DNA of 7,627 bases from Acidocella sp. Lineage in GTDB: Bacteria > Pseudomonadota > Alphaproteobacteria > Acetobacterales > Acetobacteraceae. The stretch spans positions 1-7,627 of the forward strand of contig JAQUAC010000102.1 of assembly GCA_028687415.1 (NCBI GenBank), read 5' to 3'. The notes beneath the pieces were generated by a model. It made no database searches. It was not told the origin of the DNA and saw nothing but the letters and a program-made list of their open reading frames with translations. The translations under genes were made by a program, and so were the position numbers. Numbering within the stretch: the stretch's first letter is position 1; each line of letters opens with the position of its first letter. This document shows, piece by piece, positions 1-5,567 of the stretch.

Positions 1-65
1 GTCAGCGCCCCAAGCTCAGGCTCCAGCGCCCGGTTCTTTAAAAATAATCCGGCGATGCCACACAT
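1..65 (-). CDS. Class II glutamine amidotransferase, GlxB/MgsA-like (N-terminal fragment, cut by window start)
   Basis: Reading the minus strand from the ATG at 65-63 gives MCGIAGLFLK followed by NRALEPELGAL, open to the window edge. An N-terminal Met-Cys-Gly-Ile is the hallmark of class II (Ntn) glutamine amidotransferases: after Met removal, Cys2 is the nucleophile that releases ammonia from glutamine. The 'GLFLKN.ALEP.LG.L' continuation resembles the stand-alone amidotransferase subunits of the GlxB / N-methylglutamate synthase MgsA type more than GlmS, PurF or AsnB, but this rests on recognition by eye of 22 residues. A strong Shine-Dalgarno (AGGGGAG, plus positions 75-81) sits nine bases before the ATG and a sigma70-like promoter lies at 96-124, so this is probably the first gene of a transcription unit running leftwards. 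In known clusters the partners are GltB-like FMN and FeS subunits; none can be seen here. Confidence 0.75.
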   Translation of the reverse strand, partial: MCGIAGLFLKNRALEPELGAL

Positions 66-95
66 GCTCTCGTACTCCCCTCTTGCCGTGCAACA

Positions 96-124
96 AGCCT
101 AAACAAACCACATACATACGTCAA
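96..124 (-). promoter_or_regulatory. Sigma70-like promoter for the amidotransferase gene
   Basis: On the minus strand TTGACG (plus 119-124) is followed after exactly 17 bases by TAGGCT (plus 96-101), close to the consensus TTGACA-N17-TATAAT. Transcription would start near position 88-90, giving a leader of about 25 bases that contains the Shine-Dalgarno at 75-81. An AAGAAT-N5-ATTCTT inverted repeat lies directly upstream of the -35 element. Confidence 0.6.
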
Positions 125-129
125 CCTAG

Positions 130-146
130 AAGAATAAAGCATTCTT
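130..146. repeat. Inverted repeat AAGAAT-N5-ATTCTT upstream of the -35 element
   Basis: The arms at 130-135 and 141-146 are perfect 6-bp inverted repeats around AAAGC. The element ends six bases upstream of the predicted -35 box at 119-124, where an activator or repressor dimer could bind. No specific regulator family is recognised. AT-rich 6-bp repeats can arise by chance. Confidence 0.35.
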
Positions 147-217
147 GGTAGGAAAGACGCCGGGGGAGCCTATAAAAGCGGCAAAATGGCTGATTTATGC
201 ACAACCAGATGGGCACA

Positions 218-235
218 GATCAGGACCGCCTGATC
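218..235. terminator. Short hairpin just downstream of the rlpA-like gene
   Basis: GATCAGG (218-224) and CCTGATC (229-235) form a perfect 7-bp stem with a 4-base loop, 17 bases beyond the stop codon of the minus-strand lipoprotein gene. The position suits a transcription end or a 3' stabilising hairpin. There is no T-run after it on the minus strand, so it is not a classical intrinsic terminator. Confidence 0.35.
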
Positions 236-252
236 AAATCCTGGTTTCGGCT

Positions 253-744
253 TTACGGGTTTTCAGCCACCTCAACAGGCGTGACGCTGACCGTCTCGAT
301 GCCTTTCTCCGTCAACCCCAGCAATCTGGCGGCTTTTTCGGACAGGTCGATGACGCGGTGCCCGCGCGGCATGCGGTCGTTCACCCGCACGACGACGGAG
401 CGATGCTCCAGCGGGCAGGAGACGCGGACCATGGTGCCCATGGGCAGCGTGGGCGAGGCGGCGGAGAGCATGTCGCGCGTGAAGGTCTCGCCCGTACAGG
501 TGCGGTGCAGGCCGGGGCCGGGGCGGTACCAGGAGGCAAGGCCGACAACCTCAGGGCCGGATGCTTTCGGCTCCGGTGCCGGCGCGGGTTTTGGCGGCGG
601 CGCGGGTGCCGCCACGGTGGCAGCAACGGTTTGCGGTCCAGGGTCGGCGGCGCAGCCGGACACCGCGCCGGTAAGCCCCATGAGTGCCAGGATGGAGAGG
701 CAATGCCTCCGCACCACCCTGATCTTGGTGCCGAAACTATCCAT
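253..744 (-). CDS. rlpA: RlpA-like double-psi beta-barrel lipoprotein (divergent)
   Basis: The 163-residue product starts with a basic stretch and a hydrophobic segment ending in the lipobox V-S-G-C (Cys31), so it should be a lipoprotein, probably outer-membrane. Residues about 40-62 form an Ala/Pro-rich linker. Residues 67-156 are an RlpA-like double-psi beta-barrel: GLASWY (68-73), TGETF (84-88), AASPTLPMGTMVRV (95-108), SVVVRVNDRMP (116-126), RVIDLSEKAARLLGL (130-144). RlpA proteins bind or cleave denuded glycan strands at the septum. The equivalents of the catalytic Glu (E86) and Asp (D123) are present, but the usual His of 'TAAHxTLP' is Ser97, and the Gly/Thr-Ala-Asn stretch before the Glu is altered, so activity is uncertain. 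Cys83 and Cys110 could form a disulfide. No SPOR domain is present. The ATG at 744 is chosen because it places the signal peptide correctly; the longer reading from 942 overlaps the upstream gene. No clear Shine-Dalgarno precedes it. The gene lies 58 bases after the flavoprotein gene. Confidence 0.85.
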   Translation of the reverse strand: MDSFGTKIRVVRRHCLSILALMGLTGAVSGCAADPGPQTVAATVAAPAPPPKPAPAPEPKASGPEVVGLASWYRPGPGLHRTCTGETFTRDMLSAASPTLPMGTMVRVSCPLEHRSVVVRVNDRMPRGHRVIDLSEKAARLLGLTEKGIETVSVTPVEVAENP

Positions 745-802
745 GCAATAAATGTAAACCAATTTTGATACTTTTGCATAGAGTTCCAGGGCGCGAGGCA
801 AC

Positions 803-2005
803 TCAGCCGCCTTTGGGCCGTGAGGCGTCGCGCCACGCCAGCACCCCGCGTCCCGCCGCCATGCCGGTGGCGAGGCAGGCTTGGAGCAGATACCCACCCG
901 TTGGCGCTTCCCAATCCAGCATTTCCCCCGCCGCGAACACACCGGGGTGGCGGCGCAGCATTAAATGCCCATCCAACTCATTAAGCCTGATCCCGCCAGC
1001 GGTGGAAATGGCGCGTTCCAGCCCGCCCGGCTCCACCAGGCGCAGTTTCAGGGACTTCACGAGTGCCGCCAGGGGCGACACATCCCCGCCGTGCCGCTCC
1101 TCCTGCACCAAGCCGATCGCCACCGGGGACAGGCCGGCCCGCTTGCGTAGCTGGTTGGAGAGGGATTCGCTGCCGCCCCCCAGCCTTGCATTCAGCGTCT
1201 CGGCGCTCACATCCGGGCGCAGATCGACGCGCAGTTCCGCCACGCCGTGTTGGGCGATCATCTCCCGTGCCGGAGCTGACAGGGCATAGACCGCGCCTCC
1301 CTCAATCCCTTCCTTCGTGATCATCAGCTCACCCGGAACGGTCAAATCACCGCAGGTCAGAGTGATGCGCTTGAGCGGCGTACCGGCGAAGCGCTCGGCG
1401 AAATGCACTGACCAATTGACCTTGAAGCCACAATTCGCGGGCCTCAGCTTGGCGATGCCGACATCCGGCAGCAGCGCCGCCCAGCCGCCATCCGACCCCA
1501 GCCGGGGCCAGGAGGCGCCGCCCAGCGCCAGCACCACGGCATCAGCCTCGTGGAGGCTGCCATCGGCGAAGCGCAGGCGCCCATGCTCCCAGCCAGTCCA
1601 TGCCGCGCGGGTGACAAACCGGACGCCCAGCCCCTCCAGCCGCCTGATCCAGGCGCGCAAAAGCGGGCTGGCTTTCATCACGTCGGGGAATACCCGGCCG
1701 CTGCTGCCCACGAAAGTCGGCTGCCCCAGCCCCGCGCACCAATCCCGCACGGCCTCCGGCGGAAAGGCAGCGAGCCAGGGCGCCATCCAATCCGCCGCCT
1801 CACCGTAACGGGAGAGAAAACGCTCCATGGGCTCGGAATGGGTGATGTTGAGCCCGCCCCGCCCGGCCATCAGCAGCTTGCGTCCCAGGCTGGGCATGCG
1901 CTCGAACACGGTTACCGCCAAGCCGCCTTTGGCCATCACCTCGGCGGCCATCAGCCCGGCGGGGCCGCCACCGATGACGGCGGCATGAAATATTTGCTTA
2001 TCCAC
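803..2005 (-). CDS. HI0933/BaiN-like FAD-dependent flavoprotein (PP_4765 / TIGR03862 type)
   Basis: A 400-residue predicted cytosolic flavoprotein. The N-terminal Rossmann dinucleotide motif is IGGGPAGL (11-18), with the acidic end of the second strand in VFER (33-36). This is followed by the family-specific 'SLGRKLLMAGRGGLNITHSEP' region (about 39-59). The C-terminal FAD-contacting motif is GVFAAGEMLDWEAPTGGYLL (355-374), then ACLATG. This pattern defines the HI0933-like family, and the length and 'GEMLDWEAPTGGYLLQ' wording match the PP_4765 (TIGR03862) branch. Its physiological substrate is unknown; BaiN and related proteins reduce enoyl substrates, but that should not be transferred. The start is GTG (plus 2003-2005) with AAGG about six bases upstream; no in-frame ATG precedes the Rossmann motif. 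It is divergent from the MYG1 gene and may be co-transcribed with the rlpA-like gene downstream. Confidence 0.9.
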   Translation of the reverse strand: MDKQIFHAAVIGGGPAGLMAAEVMAKGGLAVTVFERMPSLGRKLLMAGRGGLNITHSEPMERFLSRYGEAADWMAPWLAAFPPEAVRDWCAGLGQPTFVGSSGRVFPDVMKASPLLRAWIRRLEGLGVRFVTRAAWTGWEHGRLRFADGSLHEADAVVLALGGASWPRLGSDGGWAALLPDVGIAKLRPANCGFKVNWSVHFAERFAGTPLKRITLTCGDLTVPGELMITKEGIEGGAVYALSAPAREMIAQHGVAELRVDLRPDVSAETLNARLGGGSESLSNQLRKRAGLSPVAIGLVQEERHGGDVSPLAALVKSLKLRLVEPGGLERAISTAGGIRLNELDGHLMLRRHPGVFAAGEMLDWEAPTGGYLLQACLATGMAAGRGVLAWRDASRPKGG

Positions 2006-2106
2006 GCGCCCTTATGCACCGCCAGTCCGGCGAAAGGCCAGACTGTGCACGGCCATGGCGATGGGGTATGGCCGTGCCTTCACACCATTCTCATCGGATC
2101 GCAAAT
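2006..2106. promoter_or_regulatory. Divergent intergenic region with a perfect 10-bp inverted repeat
   Basis: This 101-base gap separates the starts of the flavoprotein (minus) and MYG1-like (plus) genes and must hold both promoters unless they are transcribed from elsewhere. GCACGGCCAT (2047-2056) and ATGGCCGTGC (2068-2077) are perfect inverted repeats separated by 11 bases. The element could be an operator controlling both genes or an RNA hairpin. No convincing -35/-10 pair is visible on either strand. An in-frame ATG at 2068 lies inside the right arm. Confidence 0.5.
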
Positions 2107-3078
2107 ATGTCCCTCGCCCACCCCCTTCCCGTTCTCGCCACCCATAGCGGGAAGTTCCATTGCGACGAGGTGTTCGCCTATGCCGTGCTGCGCTTGGCGC
2201 TGGGCCTGCATGAACCTGGCCGCGACCACGTGCTGCTGCGCACCCGCAAGCCGGAGCTGATCGAGACGGCGGACATCGTCTGGGATGTCGGCGGCATTTA
2301 CGACGCCGCCGCCAACCGGTTCGACCACCACCAGCGCGGCGCCCCGCTGCGCGCGGATGAGACCCCCTTTTCCTCCGCCGGGCTGGTCTGGCAGGTTTAC
2401 GGCGAGCGCGCCGTGACCGCGCTGCTGCAAGCCAGCGGCGCCGAGGGCTTTGCCGGGAAAATCGCCGCCGAGCTGGATGATGGCATCGTCCGCCGCATCG
2501 ACGAGATCGATAACGGCGTCTCGGTCGACGGCCCGCTCAAGCGCGACACGCTTGGCTTCGCCTCGTTGATTGGCGAGTTCAACCCCACATGGGACCACCC
2601 TGCCGCAAACGGCCCCACGGCCGGGGATGAAGCGTTTCTGGAGGCCACTTCGCTGGCCGAGGGCATGCTCCGCCGCCGCGTTGACGGCTTACGGGCGCGG
2701 CTTGAAGCCGAGAGCATCGTGCTTGGCGCGCATCAGGCCGGCGAGGATTCCCGCCTGCTGGTGCTCGACCGCGGCATGCCCTGGAAAAGCGCGGTATTCT
2801 CCCACGAGCTGCCGGTGATATTCGCGGTGTCTCCGGCCTCGAACGGCAATTGGATGCTGGACACGATGCCGCCGGAGCCGGGTTCCTTCGCTCAGCGTCT
2901 GCCATTGCCGGAGGCCTGGGCCGGGTTGCAGGCGGAAGCGCTTGCCGAGGTCAGTGGCGTGCCCGATGCCGTGTTTGTCCATTTGCGGCGCTTCGTCGGC
3001 GCGGCGAAGTCGCGGGAAGGTGCTATTGCACTGGCCCGGAAGGCATTGGCGGCGGCGGACACCGTAAGCCCCGTCTAA
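2107..3078 (+). CDS. MYG1-family protein (UPF0160), DHH-superfamily nuclease
   Basis: The 323-residue product is recognisable along its whole length as a MYG1/UPF0160 protein. It shows THSGKFHCDEVFA (12-24), WDVGGIYD (59-66), RFDHHQR (71-77; the DHH-type metal site), DDGIVRRIDEIDNGV (124-138), FNPTWDH (158-164) and the C-terminal 'RLPLPEAWAGL...VSGVPDAVFVHLRRFVGAAKSREGA..LA'. These His/Asp clusters form a two-metal phosphoesterase site. Human MYG1 is described as a 3'-5' RNA exonuclease; the bacterial role is not established, so RNA turnover is only an inference. The start at 2107 is chosen because conserved sequence begins about ten residues later, although its Shine-Dalgarno is poor. An ATG at 2068, preceded by a G-rich stretch, would add 13 residues. 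The upstream gene is divergent, and hairpins follow the stop. Confidence 0.92.
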   Translation: MSLAHPLPVLATHSGKFHCDEVFAYAVLRLALGLHEPGRDHVLLRTRKPELIETADIVWDVGGIYDAAANRFDHHQRGAPLRADETPFSSAGLVWQVYGERAVTALLQASGAEGFAGKIAAELDDGIVRRIDEIDNGVSVDGPLKRDTLGFASLIGEFNPTWDHPAANGPTAGDEAFLEATSLAEGMLRRRVDGLRARLEAESIVLGAHQAGEDSRLLVLDRGMPWKSAVFSHELPVIFAVSPASNGNWMLDTMPPEPGSFAQRLPLPEAWAGLQAEALAEVSGVPDAVFVHLRRFVGAAKSREGAIALARKALAAADTVSPV

Positions 3079-3085
3079 CCGCTCC

Positions 3086-3107
3086 CCCGGCGGCCCCCGC
3101 CGCCGGG
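3086..3107 (+). terminator. GC-rich hairpin after the MYG1-like gene
   Basis: CCCGGCGG (3086-3093) pairs with CCGCCGGG (3100-3107) across a 6-base loop, starting eight bases after the stop codon. It is followed by ATTAT, not a full T-run, so it may act as a weak intrinsic terminator or an mRNA 3' end stabiliser. Confidence 0.5.
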
Positions 3108-3125
3108 ATTATCCCGCTTCCGCGC

Positions 3126-3148
3126 CCCCTTCGCTCCAGGCGAAGGGG
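3126..3148. terminator. Second 9-bp hairpin after the MYG1-like gene
   Basis: CCCCTTCGC (3126-3134) and GCGAAGGGG (3140-3148) form a perfect 9-bp stem with a 5-base loop. It stands 18 bases after the first hairpin and just before the transposase remnant. There is no T-run on either side. It could be a second terminator, a bidirectional one, or a dispersed palindromic repeat; other copies would have to be sought in the genome. Confidence 0.45.
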
Positions 3149-3184
3149 CTGGTTCCGCCCGCCGGACGACAAAGCCAGAACGCC

Positions 3185-3293
3185 ATATATACATGAGGTT
3201 TCACCCGCCAACCGTCTCGTGCAACTCGACGAAGGCAAGTTTGGAAATCCTGCCTATTGCTACGAGCAGGTAGAGCTTGTCCTGCGCCGGCAT
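3185..3293 (-). pseudogene. Remnant of an IS481-like (integrase-core) transposase
   Basis: On the minus strand, 3293-3201 reads MPAQDKLYLLVAIGRISKLA then FVELHETVGG and a stop. The core 'LYLLVAI.R.SK.AFVELHE' strongly resembles the 'YLFVAIDRTSKFAFVELHEK' segment in the catalytic core of IS481-family transposases. A +1 frame over the same bases reads TRRLAGE (plus about 3200-3220), similar to the 'ATRRTAxxFL' that normally follows, which suggests a frameshift. The usual Asp of 'AIDRTSK' is Gly. An in-frame stop lies just upstream, and the rest of the roughly 300-residue transposase is absent. No terminal inverted repeats or target-site duplication were found. The fragment is dead, sits in the tail-to-tail gap between MYG1 and the prepilin peptidase gene, and is the only mobile trace in the window. 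The assignment was made by eye. Confidence 0.55.
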
Positions 3294-3399
3294 CACCACC
3301 TACTCGCCGCCAGCACAAGAACAAGGAGGCCGATCAGTTCATAACCCCGTCTCGCTGACCGCCTAGAGTAACTGGGATCAAGCCACGACCGAGTCCAGA

Positions 3400-4134
3400 C
3401 TATTGGCCCAGCAGCCGCCCGAGGAAAAACGCCAGCGCCAGCGCCGGACCGAAGGCAATGGGCCGATCCGCCCGCAGCCCGCCGGGCCGTTTGGCAAGCA
3501 CAGCCACGGCAATCCCGATCAGCCCCGCCCCCATCACGACATAAGGCAGCGCTGCCAGCCCAAGCCAGGCCCCGGCGGCGGCCAGCAGCTTTGCGTCTCC
3601 CTGCCCAAGACCGTGGCGGCGCCTGACCACCCAATACACCCAGTTAAGCAGGCGGAACCCCAGATATCCCAGCGCCGCCGCCGCCGCATGGTCGTAAAGC
3701 GCCTCGGGCTGCTCAAGCCACGTGACCGCAAGGCCCGCGAGGATGAGAGGCAGCGTAATAAAATCGGGCAGCCGGAACGTCCCGGCATCAATCCAGGCCG
3801 CGCAGAGCAGAGCCCAGCCAAGTCCGGCATCAATCCAGGCCCGCGCACCGCCGCCATCGGCATAGAGCGCGGCCAGGGCGATTGTGACCGCCGCAAGCTC
3901 GATGGCCGGATGAAACCAGCCGATCGGCGCACCGCAATGACGGCAGCGGCCCCGCAACAACACGAAGCTCAGCAGCGGCACCAGCTCCAACGGCCCGAGC
4001 GGATGCAGACATGACTCGCATTGCGAGCGCGCCAGCGCCACGGGCCGCCCCTGCGGCCAACGGCGCACGAGCACGCCGAGCCAGCTGCCGATAACCAACG
4101 CCACCAGCGGCAGCAGCCAGACAGGCAAGACCAT
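3400..4134 (-). CDS. Type A24 prepilin peptidase (GspO/PilD type)
   Basis: A 244-residue polytopic inner-membrane aspartic protease. Such enzymes cleave the leader of type IV prepilins or type II pseudopilins and often N-methylate the new terminus. The N-terminal domain has a membrane segment (4-24) and the zinc-binding pairs C39-x2-C42 and C64-x2-C67, as in bifunctional enzymes. The C-terminal domain carries both catalytic aspartates: D116 in WIDAGTFRLPD and D180 in GLGQGDAKL, the GxGD-type motif. Several hydrophobic helices follow to residue 244. The length suits the family. The ATG at 4134 lies 18 bases after the peroxidase gene, so it is probably co-transcribed and the last gene of the operon. 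An exact 18-base repeat encodes AWIDAG twice, 14 codons apart (residues 99-104 and 113-118); only the second fits the catalytic motif. With a GspE-like gene nearby, a role in type II secretion is likely, but a type IV pilus or tad system could also be served. Confidence 0.93.
   Translation of the reverse strand: MVLPVWLLPLVALVIGSWLGVLVRRWPQGRPVALARSQCESCLHPLGPLELVPLLSFVLLRGRCRHCGAPIGWFHPAIELAAVTIALAALYADGGGARAWIDAGLGWALLCAAWIDAGTFRLPDFITLPLILAGLAVTWLEQPEALYDHAAAAALGYLGFRLLNWVYWVVRRRHGLGQGDAKLLAAAGAWLGLAALPYVVMGAGLIGIAVAVLAKRPGGLRADRPIAFGPALALAFFLGRLLGQ
3782..3841. repeat. 18-bp direct repeat with 42-bp period inside the prepilin peptidase gene
   Basis: The 18-base string CCGGCATCAATCCAGGCC occurs at 3782-3799 and again at 3824-3841. 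The offset of 42 bases equals 14 codons, so both copies encode AWIDAG on the minus strand. It could be a fixed small tandem duplication, a conversion tract, or chance similarity of Trp-Ile-Asp-containing helices. The gene remains in frame. Confidence 0.7.
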
Positions 4135-4152
4135 TCCGTCAGCCCGGGCGGC

Positions 4153-5547
4153 TCACGCCGCTGGTTTTCCGCCCGGCGGCACGTAGCCATCGGTCAAGGT
4201 CTTCAGGAAGGCGATGATATCCTTCTCTTCCCCGTGGCTAAGCGCGGGAGCCTGGCCCAATTTTCGGTCGAGCGGCGGGTCGGATACATCGATATTTGCC
4301 TGATAGGGCTTGGGCAAATCGTTAAATTTCTCAATCTGGCCGTCAGCGCCGCGGGGATATATCTTCTCCGGCCTCGTGTCGCGGAAATCGTAGAAATCCA
4401 GCACATCCTGCAAATTGTGGTACACGCCGTTGTGAAAAAACACCTTGCGGGTAGCCGCATTGCGCAGGGTCGGCGTCAGGAACATGCCGCAATACTGGGT
4501 CTGCTTCTCCAGATCCGTTCGGCCCGGTCCGCAAAGACCAAGATCGAAATAATTCGCCGCCTGATTGACCACGAGCTTCGGGTTCCGCGGCAGGCCGAGC
4601 GCCTCGAACTGGTGGTCCGTGAATAGCGGCGGCAGCCCGTCCGGGGAGGCCTGGTCAACATGGCACGCGGCGCAGTCGCCCTTTTTGGGGTCGTTGAACA
4701 GCACGTAGCCGCGCAGCTCCGCCTGGGTAAGCCGGGCCTTGCCTTCCAGCCAGGCATCGTACTTGCTGCTATACGGGTGGAAGCTCTGGTCCTCAATCTG
4801 ATAGCGGGCGACAGCGAACATCGCCTCCGAAACCAGCATGCCGGGTGCGGCGAAAATCTGCGCGCCGAAGAGTTGCGCGAAACGGTTCGCGTAAGGTGCC
4901 GCCTGCAATTTCGCGGCCACGATCTGAATGCTACCGCCATCCATCTCCAGCGGATTGAGCAATGGCCCCATCGCCTGAATCTGTAACGTGTCGGCACGGC
5001 CATCCCAGAACATCCCGCCTTGCGGCACAATATTGGCCGCCGCCTGTGCCGTATCCCGCGCGGTTTTCGTGACGCGGGACGTGTTACGGGCTTGCGCTGC
5101 GCGTTGCGGCAGAGGGAGCAGCGCATCGTTATCGCCGGAGGGGTCCGGCCCGATGCTGAAATTCGGTTCGCGGTCGAGATACATCAGCGATGGCACGGCT
5201 CGCGCGCCCTGGCTGGCAAGAGCAGGACCACCATACACGGCCGGGTCATCACCGGGCGGGCCGTAAGCGTGCTGCGGACTATGGCAGGACTCACAAGCAA
5301 GTTTGCCGGAGGAAGACAGGCTGGTGTCGTAAAACACCAGCTTGCCCAATTGCGCCATTGCCGAAAGCGGCGCCGCCGCCGGGCGGACCAGTTGGACCGG
5401 GGCAGGATTTTCGCCCTGCGCGAGCTTCCAGCTCGCTTCAGGGTTAGAAATCCAGTCCACAACCGGCACTGGGCTGCACCACAGCGCCACCGCAACGGCA
5501 CAGACGCCAAGCGCGAACAGAGAGACAAGGCTAGCAAGCACGCGCAT
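4153..5547 (-). CDS. Di-heme cytochrome c peroxidase, CcpA/MauG superfamily
   Basis: A 464-residue protein with an N-terminal hydrophobic segment (about 5-24) acting as signal or anchor, so it works in the periplasm. It has two c-type heme motifs, C85-E-S-C88-H89 and C292-A-A-C295-H296. Also present are FWDGRADTL (180-188), TPTLRNAATRKVFFHNG (358-374) and the LQDVLDFYD tail (379-387), all typical of bacterial di-heme peroxidases. Where classical enzymes have a distal Met ligand, this one seems to have Tyr386, as in MauG-like proteins. That comes from alignment by eye. The gap between the first heme and the FWDGR motif is long (about 90 residues), so it belongs to the larger branch that also carries 'GLCGPGRTDL'. 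Known members reduce H2O2 or oxidise protein or small substrates using periplasmic electron carriers; the substrate here is unknown. A good Shine-Dalgarno (AAGGA, plus 5557-5561) precedes the ATG. The phosphoesterase gene ends 20 bases upstream and the prepilin peptidase starts 18 bases downstream, implying one operon. Confidence 0.93.
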   Translation of the reverse strand: MRVLASLVSLFALGVCAVAVALWCSPVPVVDWISNPEASWKLAQGENPAPVQLVRPAAAPLSAMAQLGKLVFYDTSLSSSGKLACESCHSPQHAYGPPGDDPAVYGGPALASQGARAVPSLMYLDREPNFSIGPDPSGDNDALLPLPQRAAQARNTSRVTKTARDTAQAAANIVPQGGMFWDGRADTLQIQAMGPLLNPLEMDGGSIQIVAAKLQAAPYANRFAQLFGAQIFAAPGMLVSEAMFAVARYQIEDQSFHPYSSKYDAWLEGKARLTQAELRGYVLFNDPKKGDCAACHVDQASPDGLPPLFTDHQFEALGLPRNPKLVVNQAANYFDLGLCGPGRTDLEKQTQYCGMFLTPTLRNAATRKVFFHNGVYHNLQDVLDFYDFRDTRPEKIYPRGADGQIEKFNDLPKPYQANIDVSDPPLDRKLGQAPALSHGEEKDIIAFLKTLTDGYVPPGGKPAA

Positions 5548-5567
5548 GACGTCTGGTCCTTAAAGGC

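Larger units (their letters stand above)
3079..3399. other. Intergenic gap without an intact gene
   Basis: This tail-to-tail gap lies between the convergent MYG1-like (plus) and prepilin peptidase (minus) genes. It holds the two hairpins at 3086-3107 and 3126-3148 and the transposase remnant at 3185-3293. From about 3294 to 3399 nothing further is recognised, and no clear terminator for the minus-strand operon is visible. Confidence 0.7.

Noticed and set aside
745..942. N-terminal extension of the RlpA-like protein to an ATG at 942
   Set aside because: The extra 66 residues overlap the end of the flavoprotein gene and would bury the signal peptide and lipobox. The start at 744 gives a normal lipoprotein.
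2014..2106. N-terminal extension of the MYG1-like protein to an ATG at 2014 or 2068
   Set aside because: The extra residues do not resemble the family and would run through the inverted repeat. Conserved sequence begins right after 2107. The 2068 start cannot be fully excluded because the 2107 start has a weak Shine-Dalgarno.
1550..2260. A 236-codon plus-strand frame across the flavoprotein start and the intergenic region
   Set aside because: It is antisense to the flavoprotein gene and then out of frame with the MYG1-like gene, with no recognisable domain.
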